From contig NZ_PDWL01000021.1 in NCBI RefSeq assembly GCF_010093185.1, forward strand, positions 1 to 64,000: a stretch of 64,000 bases of DNA. The letters are read 5' to 3'. Under the pieces are notes generated by a model, which saw nothing but the letters and a program-made list of their open reading frames with translations, was not told the origin of the DNA and searched no databases. Positions 23,706-34,562 of the stretch are shown here, in pieces. A program made the translations under genes and the position numbers. The DNA is from Pseudoxanthomonas jiangsuensis (GTDB lineage Bacteria > Pseudomonadota > Gammaproteobacteria > Xanthomonadales > Xanthomonadaceae). The first letter of the stretch is position 1. The number at the start of each line of letters is the position of its first letter.

Positions 23706-24569
23706 ATGACCACCAACCAGTCCACGGCGGCGCGCTACGCCGTCTTCGGCCACCCGATCGCGCACTCGCTCTCGCCGCGCATCCACACCGCCTTCGCCGC
23801 CCAGACCGGCATCGCCCTGGAATACACCGCCATCGACGCGCCGCCGGCGCAGTTCGCGGCGATCCTGGACGCCTTCGCCGCCGGCGGCGGCCGCGGCGGC
23901 AACGTCACCCTGCCGCTGAAGGAGGCCGCGTTCGCCCTGTGCGCGCAGGTCAGCGAACGCGCGCGCATCGCCGGCGCGGTCAACACCCTGGTCCGCAACG
24001 ACGGCCAGTGGCACGGCGACAACACCGACGGCGCCGGCCTGGTCCGCGACCTCACCGGCCGCCAGGGCCTGGACCTGCGCGGCCGCCGCGCCCTGCTGCT
24101 GGGCGCGGGCGGCGCCGCCCGCGGGGTGGCTCCGGCCCTGCTCGACGCCGGGGTGCTGGAACTGGTCGTGGTCAACCGTACCCCCGAGCGCGCCGACGCG
24201 CTGGTCGATGCGCTGGGCCAGCCGGGACGGGCGCACTCGCGCTACTGGGACGACCTGGCCGACCAGGGCGACTTCGAACTGATCGTCAACGCCACCTCGG
24301 CCGGGCGCAGCGGCGACGCCGGCTTCAATGCGCCCTTCACCCTGGTCAACAGCCGCACCCTGGCGGTGGAGCTGAACTACGGCGAGGTCGCGATCCCGTT
24401 CCTGGCCTGGGCGCGCGCGGCCGGCTGCCGCGACGTGGTCGACGGCCTGGGCATGCTGGTCGAGCAGGCCGCCGAGGCGTTCGAGCTGTGGCACGGCGTG
24501 CGCCCGGACACCGGCCCGGTGTACGAGGCCCTGCGCGCGCAGAACGCACGCCTGGTCACCGCCGACTGA
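23706..24569 (+). CDS. aroE: Shikimate dehydrogenase (NADP+)
   Basis: Reversible NADPH-dependent reduction of 3-dehydroshikimate to shikimate in aromatic amino acid synthesis; 287 aa. Substrate-binding SLSP is in [17 protein letters not shown], the catalytic Lys in [11 protein letters not shown], the catalytic Asp in [11 protein letters not shown], and the nucleotide-binding loop is GAGGAARGV with NRTPERA (NADP-type Arg). The ATG at 23706 gives the family N-terminus; the longer frame runs antisense through the PD40 pseudogene. A 30-bp gap to the next membrane-protein gene suggests an operon. Confidence 0.95.
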   Translation: MTTNQSTAARYAVFGHPIAHSLSPRIHTAFAAQTGIALEYTAIDAPPAQFAAILDAFAAGGGRGGNVTLPLKEAAFALCAQVSERARIAGAVNTLVRNDGQWHGDNTDGAGLVRDLTGRQGLDLRGRRALLLGAGGAARGVAPALLDAGVLELVVVNRTPERADALVDALGQPGRAHSRYWDDLADQGDFELIVNATSAGRSGDAGFNAPFTLVNSRTLAVELNYGEVAIPFLAWARAAGCRDVVDGLGMLVEQAAEAFELWHGVRPDTGPVYEALRAQNARLVTAD

Positions 24570-24599
24570 GGCCTCGCTTCCCTGCCCCCGGAGAACTCC

Positions 24600-24971
24600 A
24601 TGGACGGTTTCGTCACCTCGCTGCTCACCATGGCCGCCTACCAGCTGCCGGAACTGCTCGCCGCCGCCGCCGCGCTGGCGATGCTGCGGATCTGGGGCGC
24701 GTCCGGCGCGCCGGGCCGCAAGCTGGCCGTCGCCGGTGCGCTGGTGATCCTCGCCGCCAGCCTTCTGCGGCTGGGCGTGGCCGTGTTCCAGACCTGGCTG
24801 ATCTACCGCGCCAGCGAGGACGGCATGGGCGTGGCCGGCACCGGCATGGCCCTGGTCAGCGCGATGGGCATGCTGCTGTCGGTGGCCTCGGCCGCCGGCC
24901 TGGCCCTGCTCGGCTGGGGCGCGGCCAAGGCCATGGCAGGCTATCGCGCGCTGGACGCGGGCACGCCCTGA
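24600..24971 (+). CDS. Small hypothetical membrane protein
   Basis: A 123-aa protein with about three hydrophobic helices (residues 10-30, 42-66, 80-108) and short polar loops. No recognised domain. An upstream GGAG (24590-24593) supports the ATG at 24600. It lies between aroE (30 bp upstream) and the P1 peptidase gene (8 bp downstream), so it probably belongs to the same transcript. Function unknown. Confidence 0.7.
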   Translation: MDGFVTSLLTMAAYQLPELLAAAAALAMLRIWGASGAPGRKLAVAGALVILAASLLRLGVAVFQTWLIYRASEDGMGVAGTGMALVSAMGMLLSVASAAGLALLGWGAAKAMAGYRALDAGTP

Positions 24972-24979
24972 GCCCCGCC

Positions 24980-26179
24980 GTGGCCGGTGGCATCGCCTTC
25001 CCGCGGGCATTGCGGCACCACGCGCGCGGCGCCGTGCTGCTGGCGGCGGCGCTGGCCAGCCTGTCCGCCGCAGGCGTCGCCGCCAAACCGTCCGAGCCTT
25101 CGCGGCCGCGCGCGCGCGAGGCCGGGATCGTCATCGGCACCCTGCCGCCCGGACCGCGCAACGCCATCACCGACGTCGACGGCGTGGGCGTGGGCCACGC
25201 CACCTTGCGCGACGGCACCCGCTTCAACACCGGCGTCACCGCGATCGTCCCGCATCGCGGCAACGCCTACCTGGAACGCGTGCCGGCGGCGATCGTGGTC
25301 GGCAACGGCTACGGCAAGCTGCTGGGCGTGACCCAGGTGCAGGAACTGGGCGAGCTGGAATCGCCGCTGCTGCTCACCGGCACCCTGGGCGTGTGGAAGA
25401 CCGCCGACGCGCTGGTCGGACACCTGCTGGCGCAGCCGGGCATGGAGCAGGTGCGCTCGCTCAACCCGGTGGTCGGCGAGACCAACGACGGCTACCTGAG
25501 CGACATCCGCGCCCGCCCGCTCGGCGCGGCCCAGGTGGAGCAGGCGCTGGCCGCGGTGTCCTACGGCGAGGTCGCCGAAGGCGCGGTCGGCGCCGGCGCC
25601 GGCACCGTGGCCTTCGGCTGGAAGGGCGGCATCGGCACCAGCTCGCGGGTGCTGCCGGCCGACCAGGGCGGCTGGACGCTGGGCGTGCTGGTGCAGAGCA
25701 ACTTCGGCGGCCACCTGACCGTGGCCGGCGTGCCGGTGTGGAAATCGCTGCCCGATCCGGCCGCGCTGGCGCGCGCTACCGAGGCGGCACCATCGATGGG
25801 CGACGGCAGCATCATGATCGTGGTCGCCACCGATGCACCTTTGGACCCGGCCGCGCTGCAGCGGGTGGCCCGGCGCGCGCTCACCGGCCTGGCCCGCACC
25901 GGCTCGGACATGTCCAACGGCTCGGGCGACTACGTCATCGCCTTCTCCACCGCGCCGCAGAACCGGCGCCGTCCCGGCCAGGCGGTGCAGCCGGCGGCGA
26001 GCGTGGGCGGCGCGGCGATCACCCCGCTGTTCCAGGCCACCGCCGAGGCCACCGAGGAAGCGATCCTCAACTCGATGCTGCGCGCACGCACCGTGCATGG
26101 CCATCGCGGCACCGCGGTGGCGCTGCCGCTGGCGCCCCTGCTCGAGGCACTGGACCGGGCCGGTGCGCGATCGCCCTGA
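24980..26179 (+). CDS. P1 family peptidase (DmpA/aminopeptidase-like)
   Basis: N-terminal-nucleophile hydrolase of family S58/P1 (DmpA-like L-aminopeptidase/D-esterase), about 399 aa. The N-terminus is a signal peptide (ARGAVLLAAALASLSAAGVAA), then the family block NAITDVDGVGVGHATL. Autocleavage before Ser in GDGSIMIVVATDAP (about residue 275) would create the two chains and the catalytic Ser. NPVVGETNDGYLSD and GAGAGTVAFGWKGGIG are further family motifs. No ATG is available: GTG at 24980 is used here, with TTG at 25010 (MRHHARG...) as a plausible alternative giving a shorter signal peptide. The export makes a periplasmic peptidase likely. Confidence 0.87.
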   Translation: MAGGIAFPRALRHHARGAVLLAAALASLSAAGVAAKPSEPSRPRAREAGIVIGTLPPGPRNAITDVDGVGVGHATLRDGTRFNTGVTAIVPHRGNAYLERVPAAIVVGNGYGKLLGVTQVQELGELESPLLLTGTLGVWKTADALVGHLLAQPGMEQVRSLNPVVGETNDGYLSDIRARPLGAAQVEQALAAVSYGEVAEGAVGAGAGTVAFGWKGGIGTSSRVLPADQGGWTLGVLVQSNFGGHLTVAGVPVWKSLPDPAALARATEAAPSMGDGSIMIVVATDAPLDPAALQRVARRALTGLARTGSDMSNGSGDYVIAFSTAPQNRRRPGQAVQPAASVGGAAITPLFQATAEATEEAILNSMLRARTVHGHRGTAVALPLAPLLEALDRAGARSP

Positions 26180-26282
26180 GCCCGCGGAGGTTGCATGTGG
26201 CCTTCGCGTGCATGCGCCGCACCGGCATACCTGCCGGCCGAAACGGAATGGCCGTCGCCGCCACCACGCGTCCGCCTGCGGC

Positions 26283-26288
26283 TAGGAT
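26283..26288 (+). promoter_or_regulatory. thuA-like gene -10 element (leaderless type)
   Basis: TAGGAT followed by 6 nt and the ATG at 26295. This predicts transcription starting at the start codon, independent of the upstream P1 peptidase transcript. Confidence 0.4.
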
Positions 26289-26294
26289 CGGCGC

Positions 26295-27110
26295 ATGAAA
26301 CGCCTTCTGCTCGCCTGCCTGCTGCTCGCCGCCGCCTTCGCCGCTCCCGCCTTCGCCGAAGGCCAGTTCAAGGTGCTGGTGGTGGCGATCCCCAACCGCT
26401 ACCACCACGACTACGCCGTGGTCGCCCGGCCGCAGTTCGAGCGCATGGCCCTGCGCCACGGCTTCGACCTGGACTGGCGCTGGAACGCCAGCCCGTTCGA
26501 CGAAGACCTCTCGAAGTACGCGGCCATCGTTCTGCTCAACACCCCGGGCGACGAGCTCAAGGGCGCCCAGCGCGATGCCCTGCAAGCCTACGTGCGCGCC
26601 GGCGGCGGCGTGGTCGCCGTGCATCGCGCCCTGATCTTCAACCCGCCCGGCGACTGGCCCTGGTTCGAGCAGCTGGTCGGCCGCGCCTTCCGCATCCACC
26701 CGATGGTGCAGACCGCCATCGTGCGGGTCGAGGACCCGGGCTTCCCCGCCGCCTTCGGCCTGCCCGCGCGCTGGATCTGGACCGACGAGTGGTACGAGTT
26801 CGGGCCGCCGCTGGCGCAGGGCCTGCGCACGGTGCTGTCGGTGGACGAGCGCAGCTACGACCCCACCCGGATCTGGCCCGGCCAGACCGCGCGCGGCATG
26901 GGCGCCGACCACCCGGTGGCCTGGTACCACGCCTACGACGGCGGCCGGGTGTTCGTCACCGCGCTGGGACACACCCCGGCGCTGTACGACGACGCCCTGT
27001 ACCTGGAGCACCTGTACGGCGGGATCTGGTGGGCGGCGACAGGTAAGGGGATCGAACGGGAAACGCCTGCCGCCCTCAACCCACCGGCCGCCGGTACATC
27101 GCCGCGCTGA
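26295..27110 (+). CDS. ThuA-domain secreted protein
   Basis: A 271-aa protein with a clear signal peptide (MKRLLLACLLLAAAFAAPAFA) and a ThuA/glutamine-amidotransferase-like fold: VLVVAIPNRYHHDYAVV at the first strand, AIVLLNTPGDEL, RAGGGVVAVHRAL and a late HPVAWYHAYDGGRVFVTALGHTP. The family is linked to trehalose utilisation by name only; the biochemical role is unknown. No catalytic Cys is seen at the amidotransferase elbow (VAVHRAL has His). The last 35 bp overlap the 3' end of a convergent small membrane protein gene. Confidence 0.83.
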   Translation: MKRLLLACLLLAAAFAAPAFAEGQFKVLVVAIPNRYHHDYAVVARPQFERMALRHGFDLDWRWNASPFDEDLSKYAAIVLLNTPGDELKGAQRDALQAYVRAGGGVVAVHRALIFNPPGDWPWFEQLVGRAFRIHPMVQTAIVRVEDPGFPAAFGLPARWIWTDEWYEFGPPLAQGLRTVLSVDERSYDPTRIWPGQTARGMGADHPVAWYHAYDGGRVFVTALGHTPALYDDALYLEHLYGGIWWAATGKGIERETPAALNPPAAGTSPR

Positions 27111-27315
27111 TGCACGACAGCACGCTGACCACGAACCAGCCGAACGGGAACAGCGACAGGGTCAGCAGCCAAGTGATCACGCCGGCGGCGCAGGCGGCCA
27201 GGAACCAGAGCACCGCCGACAGCACCCGGCCCTGCACCAGCTGGCCCAGGCCGGGAATGAAGAAGCTGCAGATCGCGGCGATGACGTTGCCTGCGGAACC
27301 GGGGCCGGTGCTCAT
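27076..27315 (-). CDS. Small two-helix membrane protein
   Basis: A 79-aa protein with N-terminal AAICSFFIPGLGQLVQGR, an amphipathic loop typical of small inner-membrane proteins of the TM2-like class, and two hydrophobic helices. It ends AAMYRRPVG. No function assigned. The ATG at 27315 is chosen because it removes a long low-complexity extension. It overlaps the convergent thuA-like gene tail to tail by 35 bp. Confidence 0.7.
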   Translation of the reverse strand: MSTGPGSAGNVIAAICSFFIPGLGQLVQGRVLSAVLWFLAACAAGVITWLLTLSLFPFGWFVVSVLSCISAAMYRRPVG

Positions 27316-27398
27316 CGGGGGCTGACTCCTTGGAGGTTGCCTGCATGGTCGCCGATGCGGGAATGGCGGCCAGTGAAGAAGGTCACGCCTGCGCGCCC

Positions 27399-28697
27399 CT
27401 ACAGCAACCCGTCGCGCTTGACCGCCAGGTAGCGCTCGACCAGGGCGGCGGGAAGATCGGCGGCGGCCACGTCCAGGGTCATCACCCTTCGCCGGCGCAG
27501 GGCGTCGTGGGCCCCGGCGCGCTGTTCCAGGTAGCGGGCGACGGCGCCGGCGCGGATCGCGCCGGGCAGGTCCTCGACCTCGCGCGCCAGGGCTTCGTCG
27601 AGCACGCGCTCGCGCAGGCTGGCCACGCACACCAGGTGCCGGCGCTGGAGCAGGCGCACCGCGGCGAGCAGGTCGTCGCTGTCCTCGTCGCGGACGTTGC
27701 TGGCGATCATCACCAGGCTGCGGCGGCGCTGGCGCAGAGCCAGTTCCTCGGCCATGGCCAGGTAGTCGGTCGCCACCACCTGCGGCTGCAGGTCGAAGCT
27801 GCCGCGCAGCAGGCCCTGCAGGGCGCCCGGTCCGCGCCGCGGCGGCACCCAGCGCGGCTGCGCGCCGGTGGCCATCAGCCCGACCGCATCGCCCTGGCGC
27901 AGGGCCAGCCAGGCCACCACCAGCGCGGCGTTGAGGGCGTGGTCGAAGTGCGACAGCCCGCCTTCGCTGGCGAGCATGCGCCGGCCGGTGTCCACCACCA
28001 GCAGGAGCTGCTGGTTGCGCTCGTCCTGGTACTCGCGCGAGATCAGCTTGCGGGCGCGGGCGGTGGCCTTCCAGTCGACCTGGCGCAGGCTGTCGCCGGT
28101 GCGGTACTCGCGCATCTGCTGGAAGTCGGTGCCTTCGCCGCGGCGGCGGCGCAGGTGGGCGCCGACCAGCAGGGAAGCCTGTTCGGCGCTGAACAGCGCC
28201 AGCCGCGCCAGCGGGGCGAAATCGGGGTAGACGCGCACCTCCTGCGCGCCGCCGGCGATGCGCAGCCCGGTCCACAGCCGCCACGGCGAATGCAGGCGCA
28301 GTTGCACGCCCTCGAACGCGAAGCGGCCGCGCGCGGCCGGCAAAAGCCGGTAGCGGAAGCGGACGATGCTGGCCGCCGGCAGCTGCAGCCGGCGCGGCAG
28401 GTCGTCGGCCTGCCAGCCGGTCGGATGCAGGTCGAATGCGTCCACCCGCAGGCGGCGGTGCGATTCCAGCGCCACTTCGACCTCGCGCGGCACGCCCACC
28501 GCCAGCGCGTCGGGCAGGGCGCGGGTGGCCGCCGGCGTGGGCAGGCGCCACAGGCGCAGGGCATCGAGCGCGGCCAGCGAGGCGAGCGCGGCCACCAGCA
28601 GCCCCCACGCCTGCATCGGCACGACCCCGAGCACCGGCAGCAGGCCGGCGAGGCCGCACAGGACCAGCAGCACCAGCAGCGGCGGGGATGGCCTCAT
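27399..28697 (-). CDS. DUF58 domain protein
   Basis: Membrane-associated DUF58 protein, 432 aa. Two N-terminal hydrophobic helices (residues 6-22 and 28-45) are followed by a beta-rich region and the DUF58 signature GEGTDFQQMREYRTGDSLRQ, then VDWKATAR. The distal half has the vWA-like fold (LLLVVDTGRRM, metal site partially degenerate). DUF58 proteins are partners of MoxR ATPases. It is the last gene of a six-gene minus-strand operon, 40 bp after moxR. Confidence 0.88.
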   Translation of the reverse strand: MRPSPPLLVLLVLCGLAGLLPVLGVVPMQAWGLLVAALASLAALDALRLWRLPTPAATRALPDALAVGVPREVEVALESHRRLRVDAFDLHPTGWQADDLPRRLQLPAASIVRFRYRLLPAARGRFAFEGVQLRLHSPWRLWTGLRIAGGAQEVRVYPDFAPLARLALFSAEQASLLVGAHLRRRRGEGTDFQQMREYRTGDSLRQVDWKATARARKLISREYQDERNQQLLLVVDTGRRMLASEGGLSHFDHALNAALVVAWLALRQGDAVGLMATGAQPRWVPPRRGPGALQGLLRGSFDLQPQVVATDYLAMAEELALRQRRRSLVMIASNVRDEDSDDLLAAVRLLQRRHLVCVASLRERVLDEALAREVEDLPGAIRAGAVARYLEQRAGAHDALRRRRVMTLDVAAADLPAALVERYLAVKRDGLL

Positions 28698-28737
28698 CCG
28701 GCCAATCCGGTGCGGCGGGCCAACGAACGCGCGCCAC

Positions 28738-29738
<1,001 letters not shown>

Positions 29739-29742
<4 letters not shown>

Positions 29743-30875
29743 AGCCGGTTCCTCATCTGGATCAGGGTGCGCACGCGGGCGAAGAAGGCGTGGCGGTCGC
29801 GGGGTTCGGGGGCGGTGAGTGCGTCGCGCACGGTCATGTGCGGCAGCTCCAGGCGCTGGGCAATGGCGGCGATGCGGGCGTCGCCGGCCAGCGCCGCGGC
29901 GGCCGGGTCGCGGCGCTGCAGGCGGGCGAGGAAGGCCTGGCGCGCGGCGGCGTGCAGCGCGGGCGCCTGGCCGTAGCGGTACAGCAGTTCGCCGCTGGCG
30001 CGCACGTGCTCGAGCAGCGAGCGCCGGTCCGCCGCCGGCGACGGCAGCCACGGGCCGAAGCGCTGGCCGCGCCGCCACAGCCACGCCGCCAGGGCGAGCG
30101 CCAGCGGCAGCCACACCGGCCAGCCGCGGCGCAGCAGCTCGCGCCACAGCGACACCGCGCGCGGCGAATGCACCAGGTGCACCTGGCCGCGGCCGTAGTT
30201 GGGCGCCAGCAGCTGCCGCGCCAGGGCCTGGTGCGGGACCTCGTCCAGCGCCTCGTTGTCGAGGAAGTCGAAGTCGGCGGCCACGTCGACGCTGCCGCGG
30301 CCATGGGCCAGCCGCGCCCAGGCGTAGCCGTGCTCTTCGTCGCCCCAGCGCAGGCGCACGCGCGCGGCTTCGTCGAGTTCGAAGCGGCGGCCGCGGCAGA
30401 ACTCGACGTGGCTCTCCTCGCCTTCGACCAGCAGGGTTTCGCAGCGTGTCGAGCGCAGCTCGCCGCCGATCCCGAGCCGGCGCAGCAGGGGCGGCGGGAC
30501 GTCGTCGCCGTCCAGGCCCGGCGGCGGCGTGCGCACCAGCAGGTGGCCGCCGCGCGCCACCCAGGCCAGCACGGCGTTGACGTCGCGAATTGCTATTGCC
30601 GAGGGATCGCCGTACAGCAGAACGGTGTCGCCCGGCGCGTCGGCGAAGCGTTCCGGCTGCAGGGCCTGCCGCGTCTGCGCCTCAATGCCGTCGGCGCGCA
30701 GGGCCTGGCGCAGGGCATAGAGCGGATTGACCGCCGCTTCGCCCTGCGGCGGCAGCGGCAGCTCGCGCTCGACCCGCTCGTGGGTGTGCAGGAACCAGGC
30801 GACCAGGACCGCGAGCAGGACCGCGCCCACCAGCGCGCCCAGCCCGACCAGCCGCCAGCGCCAAGCCGCGCTCAT
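29739..30875 (-). CDS. DUF4350 domain protein
   Basis: A 378-aa membrane protein. One N-terminal helix (residues 8-28) is followed by a DUF4350-like periplasmic Rossmann-type region (VLLYGDPSAI, VLAWVARGGHLLVRTPPPG, VDVAADFDFLDNEAL), then a second helix (WPVWLPLALALAAWLW) and a cytoplasmic C-terminal part. Function unknown. DUF4350 genes are regular members of MoxR-DUF58 clusters. It has ATGA overlaps at both ends, with DUF4129 upstream and moxR downstream. Confidence 0.85.
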
Positions 30876-32401
30876 GGCGTCCACGCCCACTGCGCCTGCG
30901 ACTGCTGCAGCAGGGTTTCGAAGCCGGCGTCGTCGGGCAGGCGCCCGGCATAGGCCGCGTACTGCCAGACCTTGACCATGCGCGCGAACAAGCCGCGCGC
31001 CTCCTCGCCCGGCAGCTGGCGCGAGGCGCGCAGGCACTGCGCCTCGGTCGCGCCCGGCGGCAGGGCGGCGCCGGTGCGCGCGGCCATGGCCTCGACGCTG
31101 GCGCGGTACAGCAGGGCCAGGGCGGCGCGCTGGCGGCCCTCGCTCCACAGCCGGCGCGCGGCGGAGGGGATGTCGTCGGGCAGGGTCTCCGGCAGCGCCA
31201 GTTCGTCCACCTGGGCGGCGGCCGGCGCCTTGCGCCGCGCCGCGCGGCCGGTGCCGCGCAGCCAGGGCAGCCAGTGGCGCGCGGTGAACGCCAGCACCAG
31301 CAGCACCGCGCCGAGCAGGATCCACAGCCCCCATTCGGCACCCAGCGCGACCAGGCCGGCGAGCGCGTCCAGCCAGGCCGGGCGTTCGACGCTGCGCTCC
31401 TTCGGCGTGGCCGGGTGCTTCGGCTTCCACTCCACCAGCGTGCGCTTGCCGCCGATCAGCGGATCCTCGTAGGCCTTGGCGGCGGCGCGACGGAAACCGG
31501 CGTCGTCCTGCAGCTCGCGGCCGAACACGACCGGCAGGGTCGGGACGTCTTCGGCTTCCGCTTGGCCGTCCTGCGCCTGCACCGGCGGCGCTACCAGCGC
31601 GGCCAGGCCGATGGCGAACACCACCAGCAACGGCGCGGCGCGCGCCAGCAGGCGCTCGCGCAGGCGCCGGAACGCCAGCTCCACGTCCCAGGCCTCGCTC
31701 TCGCTGCGGCGGTTGAGGTACATGCCGAAGCCGGCGGCGACGTAGAACGGCCCGACCACCGCCAGCGCCGCCGCGGCGGCGACGTTGAAGCACAGGTCCA
31801 GCCACCGCGGCGGGCCGTCCTGCAGCAGGCCCCAGAACGACTGCAGCGAGCCGGGCAACTGCTCGGCCGGGACGAACAGGAACACCGCGGCGATGCAGCC
31901 CAGCAGCAAGGCCAGCTCGAAATGCGCGCAGACCACGGTCAGCAGGGCCGCCTGCATGTACACCGGCCCGGCGACCACCCGCCGGCGCATGCCGCGCTGC
32001 GCGCCCTGGCTGCCCTCCAGCAGGTCCACCGGCATCAGCAGCGACCGCGCCGGGCCCAGCCGCCGCCACGACAGGTAGCCGCCCAGCATCGGCCGGGCGA
32101 AGCGCCACTGCGCGCGCAGGGCGGCCAGCGCCCCCGGCGCCTGGCCGAACACCGCGCGCGACAGCACGTACAGCACGATCCGCTCCAGCGCCGGCTTCAG
32201 CCACCACAGCGCCAGCCAGGCCAGCCACGGCTGGCCCAGCGCCCACGCCAGCGCGTTGAGCGCGGCGAACAGCGGCAGCAAAGCCAGCAGCCACGGCCGC
32301 CACACTGCGCCCGCATGCCGGCGCAAAAGCGCGGTGCCCAGCTCCATCGCCTCCCAGGACGAGCGCGGGCGCAGGTTGACCTGCAGGTCCTCAGGCCGCA
32401 T
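30872..32401 (-). CDS. DUF4129 domain membrane protein
   Basis: A 509-aa protein: a multi-helix N-terminal membrane region (residues about 40-290), a periplasmic stretch beginning APPVQAQDGQAEAED, one more transmembrane helix (WGLWILLGAVLLVLAF) and a C-terminal cytoplasmic DUF4129 domain with AARRLWSEGRQRAALALLYR and the closing FARMVKVWQYAAYAGR. Function unknown. The start MRPEDLQ at 32401 overlaps the SpoIIM stop by 11 bp, and its own stop overlaps the DUF4350 start. Confidence 0.83.
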   Translation of the reverse strand: MRPEDLQVNLRPRSSWEAMELGTALLRRHAGAVWRPWLLALLPLFAALNALAWALGQPWLAWLALWWLKPALERIVLYVLSRAVFGQAPGALAALRAQWRFARPMLGGYLSWRRLGPARSLLMPVDLLEGSQGAQRGMRRRVVAGPVYMQAALLTVVCAHFELALLLGCIAAVFLFVPAEQLPGSLQSFWGLLQDGPPRWLDLCFNVAAAAALAVVGPFYVAAGFGMYLNRRSESEAWDVELAFRRLRERLLARAAPLLVVFAIGLAALVAPPVQAQDGQAEAEDVPTLPVVFGRELQDDAGFRRAAAKAYEDPLIGGKRTLVEWKPKHPATPKERSVERPAWLDALAGLVALGAEWGLWILLGAVLLVLAFTARHWLPWLRGTGRAARRKAPAAAQVDELALPETLPDDIPSAARRLWSEGRQRAALALLYRASVEAMAARTGAALPPGATEAQCLRASRQLPGEEARGLFARMVKVWQYAAYAGRLPDDAGFETLLQQSQAQWAWTP

Positions 32402-33398
32402 CGGCGTCCTCCGCCGCGCGGCCGTGGCCGCCGCGCCACAGCCAGCCCAGCACCGCCAGCCACAGCAGCCCGGCCACACTGAACTTGATCCAGGCCGGGA
32501 TCGACTGGGTCGAGGACCAGAACGCCTCGACGAACGCCGCCAGCAGCAGCATCACCGCCACCCCCAGGCACAGCCGCGCGCCGATCCGCCCGGCCTGGAC
32601 CAGGGCGTCGCGGCGGCGGCGGCGGCCGGGCGCGACCAGGTCCAGGCCCAGGCGCAGGCCGGCGCCGCCGGCGATCACGATCGCGGTCAGCTCCAGCGCC
32701 GCGTGCCCGGCGACGAAGCGCCAGAACGGATCGCCCGAGCCGATCGCCTGCAGGTGCCCGGCGACCGCGCCGATGGTCACGCCGTTGGCGATCAGCACCA
32801 CGATCGTGCCCACCCCGGCCAGCAGCCCGCCGGCGAAGGTGCGCAGGCCGATGCTGATGTTGTTCATGACGTAGTGGCCGAACATCTGCCAGTCGCTGCC
32901 GCTGTCGCGGCCCAGCGCCTGGCGCGGATCGGCCGGGTCGTACATCCGTTCCATCTGGGCGAGGGTCATCGGGTCCAGCACGTGGTGGACCAGTTCCGGC
33001 TTCCACTGCAGCAGGGCGAACAACCCCACCAGCGGCAAAGCGAACAGCGCCGTCGAGGCCCACATCACCCCCGCCTGCTGGCGCACCAGTTGCGGGAAGC
33101 CGGCGACCAGGAACTCGAGCGCGCGCTTCCAGCGCGGCGGCGGCGCCCGGTACAGCACCGCGTGGCCGCCCTGCATCAGCTGCTGCAGGCGCTCGACCAA
33201 CGGCGGGCTGTAGCCGCGGCGGCGGGCCAGCGCCAGCTGCTGGCACAGGCGCCGGTAGCGGGCCGGCATCTCCTCGTCGGGCACTGCACCGGTTCCGGCG
33301 GTGCGCGAACGCCCGGGACCGCCGCCACGGCGCTGCAGCCACTGCTCGAACGCCTCCCATTCGGCCTGGTGGCGGGCGACGAACTGCTCCTGCCTCAT
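32391..33398 (-). CDS. Stage II sporulation protein M-like (DUF95) membrane protein
   Basis: A 335-aa protein of the SpoIIM/DUF95 family in a non-sporulating context. The soluble N-terminal helical part has EMPARYRRLCQQLALARRRGY, and the membrane part contains the signature FGHYVMNNISIGLRTFAGG and GDPFWRFVAGHAALELTAI. The job in Gram-negatives is unknown; it belongs to the MoxR cluster. The ATG at 33398 overlaps the RDD gene stop (ATGA). Confidence 0.85.
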   Translation of the reverse strand: MRQEQFVARHQAEWEAFEQWLQRRGGGPGRSRTAGTGAVPDEEMPARYRRLCQQLALARRRGYSPPLVERLQQLMQGGHAVLYRAPPPRWKRALEFLVAGFPQLVRQQAGVMWASTALFALPLVGLFALLQWKPELVHHVLDPMTLAQMERMYDPADPRQALGRDSGSDWQMFGHYVMNNISIGLRTFAGGLLAGVGTIVVLIANGVTIGAVAGHLQAIGSGDPFWRFVAGHAALELTAIVIAGGAGLRLGLDLVAPGRRRRRDALVQAGRIGARLCLGVAVMLLLAAFVEAFWSSTQSIPAWIKFSVAGLLWLAVLGWLWRGGHGRAAEDADAA

Positions 33399-34075
33399 CG
33401 CCGCCCCAGCAGGCCGTTGGCGATGCCGAACAGGCGGCGCACGCCTTCCATCCCGGTCGCATCGGTCAGCGGCTGCAGCAGCCCGGCCAGTTCGGCCTGG
33501 CGCGCCGGCACAAGCTTGGGCGCGCGCTCGCCGAAGGCCACGATCGCCGCCTGCTCGTCCGAACGCAGGGGCTGCCCCGGCGCCAGCGCCGGCACCCCCG
33601 GCACCGGCGCGTGCGCGAGCCGCGCCGGCACGTGCACCACCACGGTGTCGGCGACCAGGTCGCCGAGGCGGCGGCTGTCGCGGTCGCACAGGCAGGCCAC
33701 CAGCCCGGCGGCATAGCCGAACGGCAGCATGTCCACGCTGCGCAGCAGGTTGCGCACGATCGCCGGCAGCCAGCCCACCGGCGCGCCGTCGCCGGCGACC
33801 ACCCGCAGGCCGAGCACGCGCTTGCCCGGGGTCTGCCCACGCCAGAGCACCTCGAACACGATCGGATAGGCCCAGAACACCAGGAACAGCGCCACCAGGT
33901 ACAGGCCCTGGCCGAGCCGGCCGAGCAGCGCCAGCACCATCGACAGGATCATCAGCACGCCCAGGCGCACGGCGAAGTCGATGCCCCAGGCCAGCGCCCG
34001 TGGCACCGGGCCGGCGGCCGGCAGGTGCAGGGCCACGCCCTCGGGCGTGACCACCTCGCGATAGGTGTCGAGCAT
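33395..34075 (-). CDS. RDD family membrane protein
   Basis: A 226-aa RDD-domain protein with three hydrophobic helices. The family Arg and Asp residues are seen in [14 protein letters not shown] and [27 protein letters not shown] is the typical RDD loop. Function uncertain; some RDD proteins are Na+/H+ antiporter-like. It is the first gene of the RDD-SpoIIM-DUF4129-DUF4350-MoxR-DUF58 operon. MLDTYREV at 34075 is the preferred start; an extension to 34159 is low-complexity. Confidence 0.85.
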   Translation of the reverse strand: MLDTYREVVTPEGVALHLPAAGPVPRALAWGIDFAVRLGVLMILSMVLALLGRLGQGLYLVALFLVFWAYPIVFEVLWRGQTPGKRVLGLRVVAGDGAPVGWLPAIVRNLLRSVDMLPFGYAAGLVACLCDRDSRRLGDLVADTVVVHVPARLAHAPVPGVPALAPGQPLRSDEQAAIVAFGERAPKLVPARQAELAGLLQPLTDATGMEGVRRLFGIANGLLGRR

Positions 34076-34247
34076 GGCCGGCGGCGCCTGCGATGGCGCG
34101 TGCGCGTCCGTGCCGGATGTGGGCCGGCGCTCCTGCCGGCGGGCTGCCTGTGGCGGCATGCGGTCCCCGCTCCTTTCCCCGCGCGACTGTAGCGGCCAGG
34201 GGCGGGCTTGGGTAGGCGCGGGCGGGCGATCCGGCGGGGGTGGCGCC

Positions 34248-34253
34248 TACACT
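34248..34253 (+). promoter_or_regulatory. ykgJ -10 element (leaderless type)
   Basis: TACACT, 6 nt before the GTG at 34260. This positions transcription start at the initiation codon and is the main evidence for choosing this GTG. Confidence 0.45.
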
Positions 34254-34259
34254 GGCGCG

Positions 34260-34562
34260 GTGAGCGCGCCTTCCGCCAACCCTTCCTTCGCCTGCCGCGG
34301 CGGCTGCGCCGCGTGCTGTACGGCGCCGTCGATCACCTCGCCGATCCCGGGCATGCCGCAGGGCAAGCCGGCCGGGACGGCCTGCGTACAGCTGGACGCG
34401 GACCTGCGCTGCCGCCTGTTCGGCCGCCCGGAGCGGCCCGCGTTCTGCGCCTCGCTCAGGCCCGGACCGGAGATGTGCGGCGCCAGCCGCGGCGAGGCGA
34501 TGGCGATCCTGGCGGCGCTGGAGGCGGCGACCGCGCCGGCTCAGGCCCCCATGCCCAGGTAG
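34260..34562 (+). CDS. YkgJ-family cysteine cluster protein
   Basis: A 100-aa protein with clustered cysteines: CRGGCAACC near the N-terminus, then [17 protein letters not shown] and EMCG. This matches the YkgJ/UPF0153 zinc- or iron-binding cluster family, function unknown. The GTG start is chosen because translation begins just before the first cluster and a leaderless-type -10 precedes it; upstream extension is unsupported. The 3' 22 bp overlap the convergent gamma-carbonic anhydrase gene. Confidence 0.82.
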   Translation: MSAPSANPSFACRGGCAACCTAPSITSPIPGMPQGKPAGTACVQLDADLRCRLFGRPERPAFCASLRPGPEMCGASRGEAMAILAALEAATAPAQAPMPR